From: Oscheius dolichura
Lineage: Eukaryota > Nematoda > Chromadorea > Rhabditida > Rhabditidae
Length of the DNA stretch: 64,000 bases
Assembly: GCA_932521035.1 (NCBI GenBank)
Contig: OW051497.1
Coordinates: 7,688,001 to 7,752,000 of the forward strand
Reading direction: 5' to 3'
Part shown: one piece after another, positions 43,101 to 57,542 of the stretch
Numbering within the stretch: position 1 is the first letter of the stretch
Layout of the letters: every line of letters starts with the position of its first letter
Notes under the pieces: model-generated
What the model was told of the DNA's origin: nothing
Seen by the model: the letters and a program-made list of their open reading frames with translations, nothing else
The model's database searches: none
Program-made: the position numbers and the translations under genes

Positions 43101-43122
43101 TATATATATATATATATATATA
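43101..43122. repeat. (TA)n microsatellite
   Basis: Eleven TA units in the convergent gap between the small gene and choline kinase. Confidence 0.95.
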
Positions 43123-43216
43123 AGTATATAAGAGTCTCGAGCATTGAGCCGTGGATGAACTACACATATTGCTAATAAACCAGCTTGAAGTGACAAGGGC
43201 ATTCAGTCGAGATCAT

Positions 43217-44820
<1,604 letters not shown>

Positions 44821-45127
44821 GCCTCTGAACAAAAACAATATTTGACTAAAAATGGCAATGCTTTGGTTGGAAGGCAATTTTCGGGGTGGGAACTGCTCCA
44901 TCCCCCGTCAAAAAGGGCGAGGTATATCTCACGTAATTATATATTCAACCCTCCCAGGAAATCGAGACTGAAATGGGGTTTTCTAGAATTTTATAGAAGG
45001 CTGAGCCGCCCGCCCGATGGTGGAGGCGAGTCGAACGTCGGAGGAAAACTAAATGACCTCACTTCCCGAAGCAACTGGAGAAAAAAAGCTGGGGCACATG
45101 AACGTGTGTGCGCAGGGAATACCTAGG
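44821..45127. other. Upstream of choline kinase, no gene seen
   Basis: Presumed promoter region of the minus-strand choline kinase. No coding signal supported. Confidence 0.4.
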
Positions 45128-45512
45128 TTACACATCCGGAGGAAAACCTATTGAGAAACAACAAAGGGAGGTATATAGGAACACAAAGGATGTTAATTGG
45201 AGCCGGCTGGTATGTTTTATACCCTCGCGAGGGAGGGAAAGAATGAGCGGAACTTACCCCATGTGATGGAGATAACTGGGAAATGACAAAAAAGACGAGG
45301 GAGTATTGAGATCGGGATAGTTTCCGAACTATTAAGATTATCCCAGCTGTGCTCCCCAAGCTGGATCGATTCCACCACCCTCTCATAAATATCCCCGATT
45401 GATGGTACATTACACAGGATAACGGGGAGACCCCCGGCTGGACCTGACAATTCAGGTGTGCCTCGAAGAGAATTATTACCCTGGCTCTTACCTGAAATGG
45501 CCTTCTGCTAAG
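45128..45512 (-). CDS. Possible 3' exons of an unknown gene
   Basis: A block after the acceptor AATCTTAG reads QKAISGKSQGNNSLRGTPEL, GGLPVILCNVPSIGDIYERV and VESIQLGEHSWDNLN without a stop. Joining through GT/CCCAG and GGG|GTAAGTTCC/CAATAG sites gives the end IISITWGFPPDV and a stop at 45128-45130. The composition is protein-like, but the first of these donors (A|GTTCGG) is weak and I could not find the start of the gene. I do not recognise a family. Confidence 0.3.
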
Positions 45513-46264
45513 ATTGCCGAAGCCATTCTGCTCTCCTTCTTTTTTTTCTGAAATTGACCGTATTTAAATCTAAAATTAAGCCGGGATCAGCCGGGTAATT
45601 AACAAGTAAAATCCGCCGCTAGAACAATATGATGTGTTTGCGAGAAGAGCAACGAGAGTAGTGTTTCTTCTGGGCGAAAAACGTCCGAGGGTGCGCAAAT
45701 AAAAGCGACGGCCAACTCTGCCTGGTTGAATTAGATTTTGCGCACAAAAAGGAAAAAGAATTTTATTTTATCCAAAAAATTATTGTTGTCTACTTCCTCT
45801 TTTGAGAGAAGCACTTCCGTCGGGGAGTTTAACCTTTTTGTTATTTTAGCAGCGCTTTTTTAGATAGAAAATAACAAATTTTTCAGGAATTTTCCAGATG
45901 AACAGACAACAACAAGAAGGATATTGTCAAAATAGAAACATTTGACTGAGGTTTGGCTCCTAAAGGGGAGGTCATTCGGAATCGATACGATGGCGTGCTT
46001 CTCCACGACGCATCAACGCTTTCCGGGATTCTGCAAAACTCTTCTGGGATGATGTGCAGCCATTTCAACTCCTTATTAATAAAAGAAGACCAGGTCATAT
46101 TCCTCTTTTTTAGAGGAAGGCGGCAAATCAAACATTCAAACGCGATAATCCAGGGAATGGAGGCTGTTTATTTTTTCTTCTCGTCATAACGATATGTGTC
46201 TACGCATATGAAATATAATATCCGGGAGTGGAAAAGACTTTGATCCTTTTGTTCGTCGTTCTAG
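45513..46264. other. Unassigned interval
   Basis: Open frames on both strands at 45.9-46.2 kb (for example a minus-strand frame containing AIVSIPNDLPFRSQTSVKCF) look partly protein-like but are interrupted by stops or lack splice sites. They could be a decayed gene copy. I do not annotate them as a gene. Confidence 0.3.
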
Positions 46265-46594
46265 TTATATGAGAGTCGAGCAAATATAGCCGATAGTTTT
46301 TTGAGGGGATTCCCCGTATACTAGGGGAGATAACCGATTGTTCTTGTTGTTTTCGAGAAGCTGGCTATCATTTGGATACTGTAGTTCCCACCAGGAAACG
46401 CTTAACAGAAGTACATGAACTAGAGAATACGAGAAAAGACGCTTTCCCGTAGCACATGCAAGGCCCTTTCCTCCCATTGGCCTTCCAATTTTGAAAGCTT
46501 TCGTTTGAAACTCCGTTACTTGTAAAAACTTGTCGTTATGCCCTCGACAATAACCTAATAGAATGAAGAAGACGCTTATCTTTAAAATCCACAC
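46265..46594 (-). CDS. Possible small secreted protein
   Basis: A single open frame of 109 aa starts with a convincing signal peptide (MWILKISVFFILLGYCRG). It begins 179 nt downstream of the sulfotransferase stop on the same strand. It contains a GKR tribasic-like site (CATGKRLF) but no repeated peptide that would mark a neuropeptide precursor. A second hydrophobic stretch (SLVHVLLLSVSWW) follows. It could equally be a chance frame or a first exon. Confidence 0.25.
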   Translation of the reverse strand: MWILKISVFFILLGYCRGHNDKFLQVTEFQTKAFKIGRPMGGKGLACATGKRLFSYSLVHVLLLSVSWWELQYPNDSQLLENNKNNRLSPLVYGESPQKTIGYICSTLI

Positions 46595-46772
46595 AGAATA
46601 GAAAAAAATCTGTACAATCTGAGATCACTCTTAATCAGAGCAAGATAAAGAATAGAACATATTGTGATAAATACCGGGAGGCACCAAATGACACTCGTAC
46701 AGCGGCATAATTAAAAAAGAAGGCAAAGAATAGGACTAGCAATATATCACAGTTAAAAAGATAGAGGGAACA

Positions 46773-49700
46773 TCACTGCCAATGGAAATGACGGTTGATC
46801 ATCCGGAAGAACTTCTCGTTTTCAGGAGCGTAGAACTCCTTCAGCGTCTCGACGACCTTTTCATCTACGTGGGGGTGTTGTCTTCCTTTCGTTTTTCCGA
46901 GACAGTGCAGTTTGTTGTCTGTTCGTCTTATACAGGGGAACTTTTTAATCGGATCAACACCGAAGTCGCTTGCTTGGACTACTGAAAACAAGTAGAAGTT
47001 TAACGGGGAAAGGAAAGGTACTTGCCTGGAGTCAGGCCGAGGAACTTCTCCGTGTCGGCTACTTCCTTAGCCGGGTCCGTGATAAGACTCTCCCCGTCAA
47101 CGATGTGAATCTGCTCCAGGGGAAAATGCTTCAACCACCTGAAATTCCCTTTAGTTTTAGTTTAGGGCTCATATTTACCTGGCAAGGTGTTTGTGATACA
47201 CTCCTATTTTGATAGCTCCCCAGTTGGCATTGACTCCTCGAACTTTAGAACTGCAGTTAGACTTCAACCAATTGCTACAGTCTCCCGTTGCCATCTCTTC
47301 AAAAGAAGGCATTGTCCCAAAGCGCTTCTTCTTTGTAGACGCCTGAGTGTATTCTAAAATAGAACCCTTAAAAACGATTGCGTCAGCCTCCTACCTGATA
47401 TTGCCCTCGTTACGGGGTCTCTGACGACCAAAATAAGCTTCATGTTAGGGTCAAGGGCCTTTATCCTCTCGGCAGCGTTTTTACTATGGAAGTAGGCAGG
47501 GCTCTTCTCAATTGTCAGCTGATCCGACGTCGTTTCGGGCATCCTCTCCCTGAAAATAGGTGGTTACTGTAAGCGAATAGTTTCTTGCAAAAAAGGGCAT
47601 TCATCAATTCCCGTTTGACCATTTCGGTGTGCGAACGGGGGCTAGCTATTATCGTTGAGGCGACAGTCCCATAACTCTTCGGCGGCACCTTTCTACCGTC
47701 CGCTATCTGGGCATCGTTTACGCAATGGAGGACGATAGTCTTGAGACACGTCCATAAGAAGGTATCCGGTCAACCAAATGATCCCCCTAGAGCAGTCCCA
47801 GACACTTTTTGGCGCACTCTTACGGGATGAGAGTTTTGCGCCAGCTAACATTAATTTTTATTACCAATTGGTCCCCGGTCGCAAGGTGACAGAGTTCACA
47901 CTCGGGCTCGTAAAAGCCGGCGATCAAAAGAAACCGACTTGCTGTACTACAAATGAACATCGGGGAGGGCCAGGTGTCTGAATACAGTTGTCGGCATGTC
48001 AAGAAGGTGACAGGTCTGGGTCTTTCTGGAGGTTCCCACCGTATCATGTGGCCGTCTCCCTTTCAGACTTCGACACTTTTCGAAGGAGATCCATATGCAT
48101 CTTGCTGGCTCCGCTGATTGAATAAACACGACGGGTAATGGAGGAACAACAAGGTTCTCGGAGACTAATTACGTATTCCCAATCACATTATGAGCAACGC
48201 CAGTTCGTATTACAGATCCTTGAAGTCGAATGGATATCCTCCAAAAACAGACACCTCTGTTGTTTTGCATAACCAGAAAAGGATTAAATACATATCACCT
48301 CCCAGTGACCCCTGTAGAAGTCGGTATTCTTTGATCACAGGGGGTGATCGACTTCCTGGTGGGTATCATATTCGGTTGCTGCTTGTTTGTCTAGATGATG
48401 CAGGGTTACGTACTGTTTACCGGGAGAGTTAATCCAGCTACGTGAGTCATTACAAAAGCCGACTATGGGCATAGCAATTCCCCCTTCAATTGGAGTTGTC
48501 CAGTTCTACCAAGGGAGCTCAGCTGATGACAGTGGGCTGTCGCCTTGTAGTACTAAGTAGCGCAATTATCCGTTAGATCAGCAGCAGATGTTAGCCCTGC
48601 GTCTCCTGTCTTCGTTGTTCCCTCGGATATCCTAATCCCCGTAAGTGACCGCAGGGAATCTGCGTCTCCTTGCGGTATCTGCTCTCTGCCAGGACAAGAC
48701 GTCCATCGCAGAACATGAGTACTCCGACTCGGTAATGAGACAATCTCCTAAGCAATTTTCATTTCCCACAAGAGAGACAGAAATGTCGGGCCGTAATTGA
48801 GACTCGTTCCAATCCCTAAGTCAGAACGGAAAGAACTCCTTGATTAGCTAACTCGTTGGAAGGGATTAGGCGCGGCACAGGTAAGGTCACCGAAGCCGAA
48901 AGAACCGCCGGGCAGCTGCTGTCCAGAAACAGAAATCCGATCATTGTCGGGGCAAATTTTCTCTGACGTAATTGCTTTCGGTAGCCGGCATTGTGCATAC
49001 GAGATTTGGACCACGAGACAAACGGTAGCCGCTTCCGGGCAAATACAGGCGCTGTTTTTGAGACGGGTCAAAGAAGATGAGACTTCCGGATGGCTGTTCC
49101 TTTTTCTTTTCCGGGAGGAAGCTGGCATGACTGATTTCCGGAGAAGGTGATTGACAGTTGGACGATGTGTCGTTCATTACAGTGCGCCAAGGTGGCACGT
49201 CAAGCCATAAAACTACCACAGGTGACGACAGACAAATTGCTCCTCTCCCTCCCTGTTGTAATGAGTCTGAGGAGGATTGGGCACTATCCAATCCAAGCAA
49301 AACTTCTTTTCCCAAGGGGGTCCCGTCCCAATTAGCTGACGCAGATTGAATACAATCCCTCTCAAAGAGTTTTGGGGAGGGCCTATTTGTCGGGGGCGCA
49401 CATAGCCCGGTTGATTAACAGCGTGTACAGTTGTCGCAGGGGTGGGTGACAAATTGAGGGCTGCTCGGGTCATCCTTGCGGTCCTAGCCGACAAATACAA
49501 ATAAATCCAGTTAGAAACGGAACGACATCTGTGGGCAACAAACTGATTCGGGGTTCCTTAATTCCCTTTCCCCTTCTTTAGGGTGCAACTGGTCACAAAA
49601 CGGCTGGCTGTATCTCCCTCCTGATGGCTAATTGTTATCGGGAAATGTCAATCAGATACGCCGGTTGGAGTCGCTTGTTCACCTGTCTCTGCTCACACAG

Positions 49701-51000
49701 TCAAGCATGTGCACAGCCACCTGTGAGGTATCAAGTGACCATCAACCCTTCCCGCCAACTGGATTAAAAACTACCCGGGGAGGTAGCGGGCATCTGGGCG
49801 CCATTTCGTCTACGGTACGCGAGGGAGAACCGTCAACAGGTGTGCGAAGGGTGAGAGAATGAGAGAACGAATTGAACCTCCCATATATCTTTTGAAAATG
49901 GGTGGTCGCGCAGTGAAAAATGACTGCAGATTGTCATCAAATTGTCCTATGAAATGGGTCTCACACCTTTTTGGCTCGCTCTCTATACTTGTCATATGCG
50001 AGAGAGAGAGAACGGGCAGACGGCTAAATTCCACTACAATGGCACTTAGTTTTTCGATTCTGAAAGTCGCCACGCAAACTAAGCCAGTTATCCTTAAGAG
50101 AACCAATTTGGGACACAGTGACTGGCCAATTACGAAGAGAAATTCTTCCAAAATATTCAGAGGAAGTAGCCGTTTAAGAAAGAAGGGATGCGCTCGAAGA
50201 AAAACAAAATTCCCATTAATTTCTTTTCAAATAAAGAGCGCCGCGAGATTGCCGCGAACTTCAACCTTGGAATACCAAAGTCACCTAAGCCGTTCGACAT
50301 TTCAATCGACAAATTCCCCGGGGAGGCGGCTTTTATGTTCTGAAGTTGTTCTCCAGTGGATGTTGCCATTTAGTTGTGCCATCTGCGCACCCCCTATGAG
50401 CTTCCTCTAATATGAATGCATCCCCTAAGAGAATGACCTGATGAAAGTGGGAGAGCTCGGATAGGATCCCTCACCATACGGGAGCTGTGTGGATTTATTG
50501 CGCCACCCGTTATGGATACGAACACTTGAGCTAATCCATACCATGTTGAGGGGGGCCAGTAGATGTGAGAAGTGTCCTTCTGAGTAAACATGAAACATGA
50601 CCAGTTGCCTCAGAAGGGAACATCAGTAAGGGGAGAAGGGATAATGTTACAGAAAGTGCGTGGAAATCCGGTCAATTATAGCACATTTAGGAAGGAAAGG
50701 GGAGAAAGTGATACCCACCTATACCAGTCGAGGCCCTTGTCGAAATTCTTATCAAAAAAGTGTACTTCCGGTCCTGGGGCCTTGATCAGCGGGTTTAACC
50801 TGAGGAACTCCAGAAGCGCTCTTCAAATTATTTTGTATTTAAATGAAAATATTAAAATACCTTGTTCCTGCTTTCTTTGCTCCAATAATAATGGCAGAAG
50901 GGAATCTCCTCTTTGGAATCTTTATAGGATAAGAAGAAACCGTGGTGAGTACTCCGATGACGCAGAGCCATCGGAGCAGCATCTCTCTGAACGGCAGCAT
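46773..51000 (-). CDS. hst-3: Heparan sulfate 3-O-sulfotransferase
   Basis: Six exons: 50861-51000, 50719-50820, 47395-47549, 47179-47353, 47026-47138 and 46773-46981. The N-terminus is a signal or anchor ([17 protein letters not shown]). The PAPS-binding loop is [18 protein letters not shown] (usual form KxGGTR). Then come [54 protein letters not shown] (3'-phosphate loop), [20 protein letters not shown] and a C-terminus [20 protein letters not shown] ending [10 protein letters not shown]. It transfers sulfate from PAPS to the 3-OH of glucosamine in Golgi heparan sulfate; in worms such enzymes shape neurite branching. The intron 47550-50718 is 3.2 kb. The intron 46982-47025 has a GC donor (CAG|GCAAGT). 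C-terminal Cys residues of the family disulfide are present. Confidence 0.92.
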
Positions 51001-54000
51001 TTAAAAACGAACGTCGAACTGATAAGAGTGGAGGCTATCTAGTCAAAAAGTGACTGACGACTGAAAGGAAAAGAAGAGATTATCGGTAGGGGGCTGGTGC
51101 TGAGAACCATAGGGACGGGGGCGGGGTTGAGGCTGTGCACCGTAGGGGGTACCACCGCTCCGCCTTCAATTATAAAACTAATTGGATAAAAAGAATTTGT
51201 TGCAGGCTAGTTTAAATACTCTCTATGAATAGTAAATTGTATCATGTTCCTTTTAAAGTTCAACTTCGTCACGCTCCAGTTGACTCTCAAGAACGTGTCA
51301 TGCATATTGGAAACTTCGGAATGGATTCAATAGCAGAGGGGGTTAGATTGACAATTGCGAAGGTTTGAAGAAGGAAAAGAGGTGAAGGACCACACAGGAA
51401 GACCCTCTCCTTCACAGGTGGCAATTAGTGAGCATTCCGCAAAGTGTGATTAAAGGTGAGTGAGTCTAGCCCGCATTTGAAGCTGTTGAAGCGTGAAGCG
51501 GCCTATGACATATGGAAGCTCTGGGTAATACATCACCACTTGAAAGTACATGTCTAATTGGGTCCATAAACTCTTTAAAACCATTTACATGTTATGAGAG
51601 GGTGAGCAGCCGGGGAGACATGAATTAATCGGAGTGAGAACTTCTCTCTCCCTCTCTTTCTGAGCATAAATAATAAATGGAAGGGACGGAAATGATCAGG
51701 TTGTAAAAGTTCCCCTTATGATGTGCTAGGCATTGTCATACACACATCTATACCATATGGCCGAATGGTGCGCCATAATGATCATTGAGAGAGAAAACAA
51801 CAAGCTGGGTTATATTACCGCGACAGCTCATTACACGGAGCTATCTTCTCTTCATGACAGATGGGAGAAGCTCGAGGAGTCAAGGGATATACGAAAAGGA
51901 CCCGGATCCACCGTTCTCAGCACTGCATTAATCTTATAATTAGCCGGTTCACAGCCACCGACTGTGAGCAGTGATTCCTCTAGGTTCTTTCCACACAGCG
52001 GTTGCCACTTTCCAAATGGCTCATGTAATTAGAGCGGCCTATCCTCAAAGGATTGCGGACATCTCCCGGTTAGATTGGACTGCCGTAAGTAGCCCCCAAA
52101 CCCTTGCCTGTGATTCAACATTACCTTAATTTCGAATTCAGTAGACTGGATCAAGGATAGCGGATTTTATGGCTCTTATACGAGGACGATTTGCATGCAA
52201 AGCCGGCAGAACCCCTACGGTAATTGACTGCTTAGAGATTAGCGCAGGCAGGTGGTCTAAAAAACTGCATATCGAGTGTGCAGTCCAGCGTATGATTAGA
52301 TTTTGTCTCTAAGAGGACCAATCAAAGCGAAAGAGACAAAATAGGGAGTGTTGGGTGTCGTTTACGGTAAGGGGCTGGCAGGTGGAAGAGTGTGAGTTGA
52401 ACAGAGTCGCCGATTTTACAGCCTCCCGTACTGTGGACGACCTCCAGCGCAGCCATTTAATCAACGGAATCGAACCCCACAATTATCCTCTATCTGATCA
52501 GCATGATCTCTCTATTCACGTAATGACACTTGCGGCCAGGTGACACCTCTCTAAATACTGTATTCGACACGGAAAAACTTTGTTTACGAGGCGAGCTCAA
52601 AAAGTGCAGTTCTAGATGTTTTGGGTTGCTTTTGAAGACAAAGGTCGGCATTTCAGTTTATTCAACATCAGCCCGGGAGGCTAGAAAACAGCCACGCACC
52701 TAATATGGCCTCCAGCATGCCAGCAAACGTTCACTTTTGTTGTAAATAGAATTTTGAGGGAAAATAAGACGGAAGAAGGAAACCCACTGCTGGTAAAACA
52801 ATACCGAACAGACGGCGGTAAGACTCTCATTAGCACGTTGCTTATGGCAGGCGGTATGATGTAACGAATATCCGCTGATTGGAGGGCTCACAAGCCGGCG
52901 ATCCCTTCCTTACTTGACAAGATAATTACAGACACCTAGGCGACTTAGAGCAAGAGAGGCGGAAGAGAGTTTTGAGTAACAAAACAAATGTGTTGCAGAT
53001 TTTTACGAAGCAGCCATTAGAGCAATCGACGCTGAGTGACGGATCGGTGCATTTAGCATTCACGATTACGGCGTTCCTTTTCCTTGGAGAGATGCACCCG
53101 GGCTGTCGACACATTCCATACGGAGCTAGTTTCTCTCTTTCTCTTCTTCTCTTCCTTTTTTGCAGAGGGGTAGAGAGGGAGCAGATTTAGATTTATTCTC
53201 GAGATTGTGACCTCGTCAGTCAGGTGAAGAGATCGTAAATTTTACGAGACATTGTGAATGCGCGAGACTCTGCGGAGGAAAGATAACCGATCTCTCTCCG
53301 GTAACAATTAATCGTGACACCCGGGCATTATCCTGATGATTTTAATGGCTCCATCTTGAAGAACTTGAAATTGGGGAGGGTCTCATCGCACCTCTAGTTA
53401 GGGATACACTGTGCCGACAGGACTTTTTCCTCCCAGCGGGTGGCACATCCGCTCCTAATGTGAACAAGGCGGCAACGTTGTACCTTAAAGACGGTCAAGT
53501 GCCATGATAATCCTCTGGAGGACGGCGCTGACATAACAAATTCACTGGAACATCTGCTCTAAAGAATGCGTTATTCTCTCAATACGTTAAGAAGTGTCCC
53601 AATCTCCATTATAAAAAAGGGTTAAAGTGAGAAAGCCATTTAGGGACGAGGGATATCTGTAGCGCCATCTGCTCTCCCCTTAGATTGAGGTGCCAAGAAT
53701 TTGATACCATCTTGATGTTCTGCCTGGGACAATATATGAGTCGGTCACTCAATTAGCACACTCTTGATCGAAAGGATCCTCCCGCGGCAAAAAGGACCGG
53801 GGGATGTTGTGTCCTGCTTCTCACCTGCCACTGGTTGTACCCCATAATCAGCACATTCACCCCAATCGGCCAGATTTGTCCACTGTGCCCGGGAAATTAT
53901 GGGGAGAAAGAAAATTATAGTGCACGGCTGATTTGGCATATGCTGAGCAGAGAGGAAGCCAAAAAATGAGGCTATAACAGGTGGAACCAAAAATGACTAG

Positions 54001-54266
54001 GGTTCCGACTTTCACAGGTTGCTAGCCACAGGAGGTGATTTATGCTCTGGGAACATGCTGAGAAGGCGCCACCGCCAAAATCAAAAATCGCTGGGCCATA
54101 GTTTTATTTGAGGATAATTGAATTAAGCACTGTTATTAAATTGAGGATAAGTTTGTTTGAGGATTGATCGGAGGTTTGTTGAAGGCGCCAGTCTCACTTC
54201 CATCTCATCCTTAGCAACCAGCGCAATTAGTTTTTTGTAGATTCCTTAACCATTCCTTTAATTCAG
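51001..54266. other. 3.3 kb without a recognised gene
   Basis: Upstream of the sulfotransferase. Small frames (for example 51733-51939 and 52355-52543) have no partners or domains. No tRNA or clear repeat family seen. Confidence 0.45.
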
Positions 54267-54521
54267 TCAAGTAATTGCCCTACCGGGTTCATTTTCATCT
54301 TTAAAAGCGTCTCGAGGATTCGAGGCGTCTGTATATCTATAAAGAAGTATGATTTTATCTATTTTAGCCGGCCCAGGATCCCGTACAACCTGCAAAACTG
54401 CCTTAGACACGAAGATGGGCCAAAGTACCTGTAATCTTTGAGACATCCCCGGCTCCAGAACGCAGAAGACGGGCGAGACCCGGTATATTTCATTATTGCT
54501 GCACTTTATTTTTATTGCCAT
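54267..54521 (-). CDS. Major Sperm Protein domain, C-terminal part only
   Basis: The frame reads KIKCSNNEIYRVSPVFCVLE (the MSP strand equivalent to IKTTNxKRYxVxPxxGVLxP), then after a 39-nt in-frame intron (54390-54428) RDPGPAKIDKIILLYRYTDA and SNPRDAFKDENEPGRAIT. This is the second half of an MSP domain. The first half (usually ..L.F..P...KxxLxITN) is not visible in the 300 nt upstream, although an acceptor (TTCTTTTTCAG) precedes the Met at 54521. It is therefore either missing a distant 5' exon or a truncated copy. MSP-domain proteins act in sperm cytoskeleton and in ER contact-site adaptors. Confidence 0.6.
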   Translation of the reverse strand: MAIKIKCSNNEIYRVSPVFCVLEPGMSQRLQVLWPIFVSKAVLQVVRDPGPAKIDKIILLYRYTDASNPRDAFKDENEPGRAIT

Positions 54522-57500
54522 TCTGAAAAAGAAGAAGAGCGGGTTTTGGGGTGCTGTTCGGTTACTTTTGACTGCTTCCGTTGACCATCATATGTCGGGA
54601 GGCGCCTCCTTTTAGCGAAGAGAAGAAACAGATTTGTGGAGTTAGAAAGAGATCATGATCTTCGTAGTCGTACATCATTCCTGAAATGGTTCACGGTTGT
54701 GGCGCGTCTGTCAACAATTTGACTCAAAGGAGACAGCCAAGCAGAAATATAAATTCATCATTTCCCTTTATCATCAGAGAGCCAACTTGAACTCAAGTGT
54801 GAAAAGGGGGGAATAACAGCCGTCAGAAGAAATATATATTACCTCCTCGGGGAGACGCCTACTCTCAAATTCATCGGACTGTACTCAAGAGAAAGAGAAA
54901 AAAAGTCGCGCACGCATGTCGCAGCTTGTTGTCTCCTGACAACCCATGTGTCTCTCCTGAACTTTTTTTCGCTGTGGGCCGTCGGATCTCGTCATAGATG
55001 GCGGCTGCAGGGGCATGTCCGCCTCGTGCGGGAAAGGGGTAAACTGTGACCGTGTAACTGTCAGAGACAAAAGCGGGCTTGTCAACAACAAAAGAAAAAG
55101 AAAACCACTGCCCCGTTCAAGGAGAACGGAAATTTTCTCATATAAAGGAACACTTTGGTGGTGAATTTGATTCATTGTAAACATGTGTCGCCCGTCTTAA
55201 TTCATCTAATGGGCAGTTGGTTATCATGTTTCACCCATTAAATAGCCAAAAAAATAAAACCTACTAGACAAAAACTCGGTGTGAATTATTTCGAAACCTA
55301 CGGGTTGCTTTAAAAAGACTTTGGCTACAGTACAGAGCAAGAAGAAAACATACTCCATAGTTGCGAAATGAAACAGAGAAGAAGCCTCTTTGGCGTGTTG
55401 ACTTTTCGAAAAAATGGACGAAGTAGACGCGGAAGTACTTACATCAAGTTAAGATTATGGGTCCCTAGTCGGTTCAGATGAAAGAGACAATGGATATTCG
55501 TTAGGAGAGCAACCCTTAGTATCGCGTTGCGACAGCACAATTCATCACTGCCTACACAGCCGTCGTGAGCGTAGAGCCGTCAAGGGAATGGCTTGTTCCG
55601 TCTCCGTCGGTTCGACCCAAGACATAATTGGAGCGTTTGCTTCTTGACGACCGGTTATTTATTCAACTTATTTTAAAATTCTTTCTCTACTTTAGATGTT
55701 CGACAGTAAGATGATGTCATTATGGAAAAAGAGGGATGAAAGACAAAAGGCCAAGCAAAGCGCATGACGGACTAATTGTATAAGGAAGAAGGCAGGAGCC
55801 ACGGACGCACATAATATGATATGCCCTGGCTCAGCAGGGATTGAAAACAAAAAAGTGACCTTGACATCGAAGAAAGTTTACTCCACTTTTCTTGAGGGCA
55901 GCCATCATTCAATCAGAAGAAGAGGGAGGCTTGTTTTTGAAGAACACTCGTTGTTTGTGTGACTTGTAAAGCTTCAAAATTTGAATAGTTGTAGTTAGGC
56001 GTGAGAGGCTGAAATAGTAGAGTGTCAACTCGAAGGGAGGAGACTTCTCTATTGCCGCCCAAGGCGCGACAAAATGGTTCAGAAGTTCTGGAACTTAACC
56101 CTGTCCTTTGGGGCTACAAACCCGTGACTTATGTGACAATGAGTGACTCCCGCATTCCGAAGGCTAGACCAGTAAAAAGAGTTCCTTCTCTCGCAGTAGC
56201 GGCCTTCCCGATAAATCATTGGGTCATTGTGTCTGCATTTTTTTCGGCGTTGAACCTAACCATTTTTATCAGAGGTAAACCGGATCTTTTAAATGTTTTG
56301 ATAGTCTTTAAAAGTCAGCGAGACCAATGGTTCAGAAGATGACGCAAGAGACGCGAAGCAGGTAGCAGCTCCTTCATTGTTGAGAGAGAGAGATCTCTTC
56401 CGAAGGAGACAAAGATTGCGCAAAGCTGTCACAGCAGCCATAATGATAGTTTTGTGCTCTATGAGCTAGGCAATAAGTCAAACAACCCGAGGGAGCTTCA
56501 TAGAGGGCCGACGCTAAACACCCTTCATGAAGCGGGATAGGTAACCCAAATGCGAAATGGACCGGAAGTTAAGGGCCACTGTTTTAAATATACGGCATAC
56601 TGTAAGACAGGGCGTACTTATTGTGATAGCATCAACACTCCGCGTATTTTGCTGCACTTGTCATTTTTTTCAAAATGATACGGTATCACTCGTGCGGCGC
56701 ACCATTTGAACACAAATGCAATCTGACAGGGAGAATTCCGTCAAACCTACCAGTCCACCCATCTTCCGCCGCTCATTGAAGATCTTTTACCCTTCTCTAA
56801 ATTTAGCCAATGATCAGCAGGAGAAAGATGGGAATTCAAACTACGCCCACTCCCGCACCCTCCATCCCACTCCCAGTTAACTTCTCACCTTTTGTAACGC
56901 TTTACCTGACAATTGTTTTTCTTTGGGTGTGAAAATCATTGCCCGCTCATTAATTGATCACTTGTCATGAAAATGTTACGCGCAGGATCCGTCTCCCCTT
57001 TCCCGACTTCTCTCTACCTTGCCTACTCATCCGTTTGGGGGATTTGTGACGACGGAGGGGTATACAAGTCTTGTCCGAGACACATTAGTCGTTCAGACAC
57101 ATTCGTCAGCAGTTCCAGTTGTTCATTCCCTAAAAATGGCAAAAGAACATCCTCTGCCGCCTTAACTCGCACCATTTCATTTGTCACTCCCCTCCTTTTA
57201 CATAGTATTCTTGTTAGAACGCAGAGACTTCTTAAGCGAAAAACGCGTCCGCTTTATTAAAGCCTGGTTTATTCGCTAAGTGTTTATAAATACGTTATCT
57301 TTAAATATTTGCTATGTGATGATTTATTTCCAGAATCACGAATGTTTTAACGTATCATCGGTTCCCAATAAGAATGATCCGTTGTCTTTCTCCCTTAATT
57401 TTTGCAGTAGTTTACTCAGTTTTGGAAGGAACCGGACATTACATTTTAACGTATTTACCCTCCAATTTACCGGATACGTATCAATGTCCTGTTCATCTTC

Positions 57501-57542
57501 TTCCCTATTTACTTCCTCTGTGATCAGTTCCCTTTTTCAGTC
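54522..57542. other. 3 kb without a recognised gene
   Basis: Frames at 56022-56342 and 56967-57260 lack splice context and known motifs. If the MSP gene has a 5' exon it should be in this interval. Confidence 0.4.

Noticed and set aside
55560-55640. GGTTCGAC motif resembling a tRNA T-arm
   Set aside because: No matching acceptor stem, D-arm or anticodon arm could be drawn around it.
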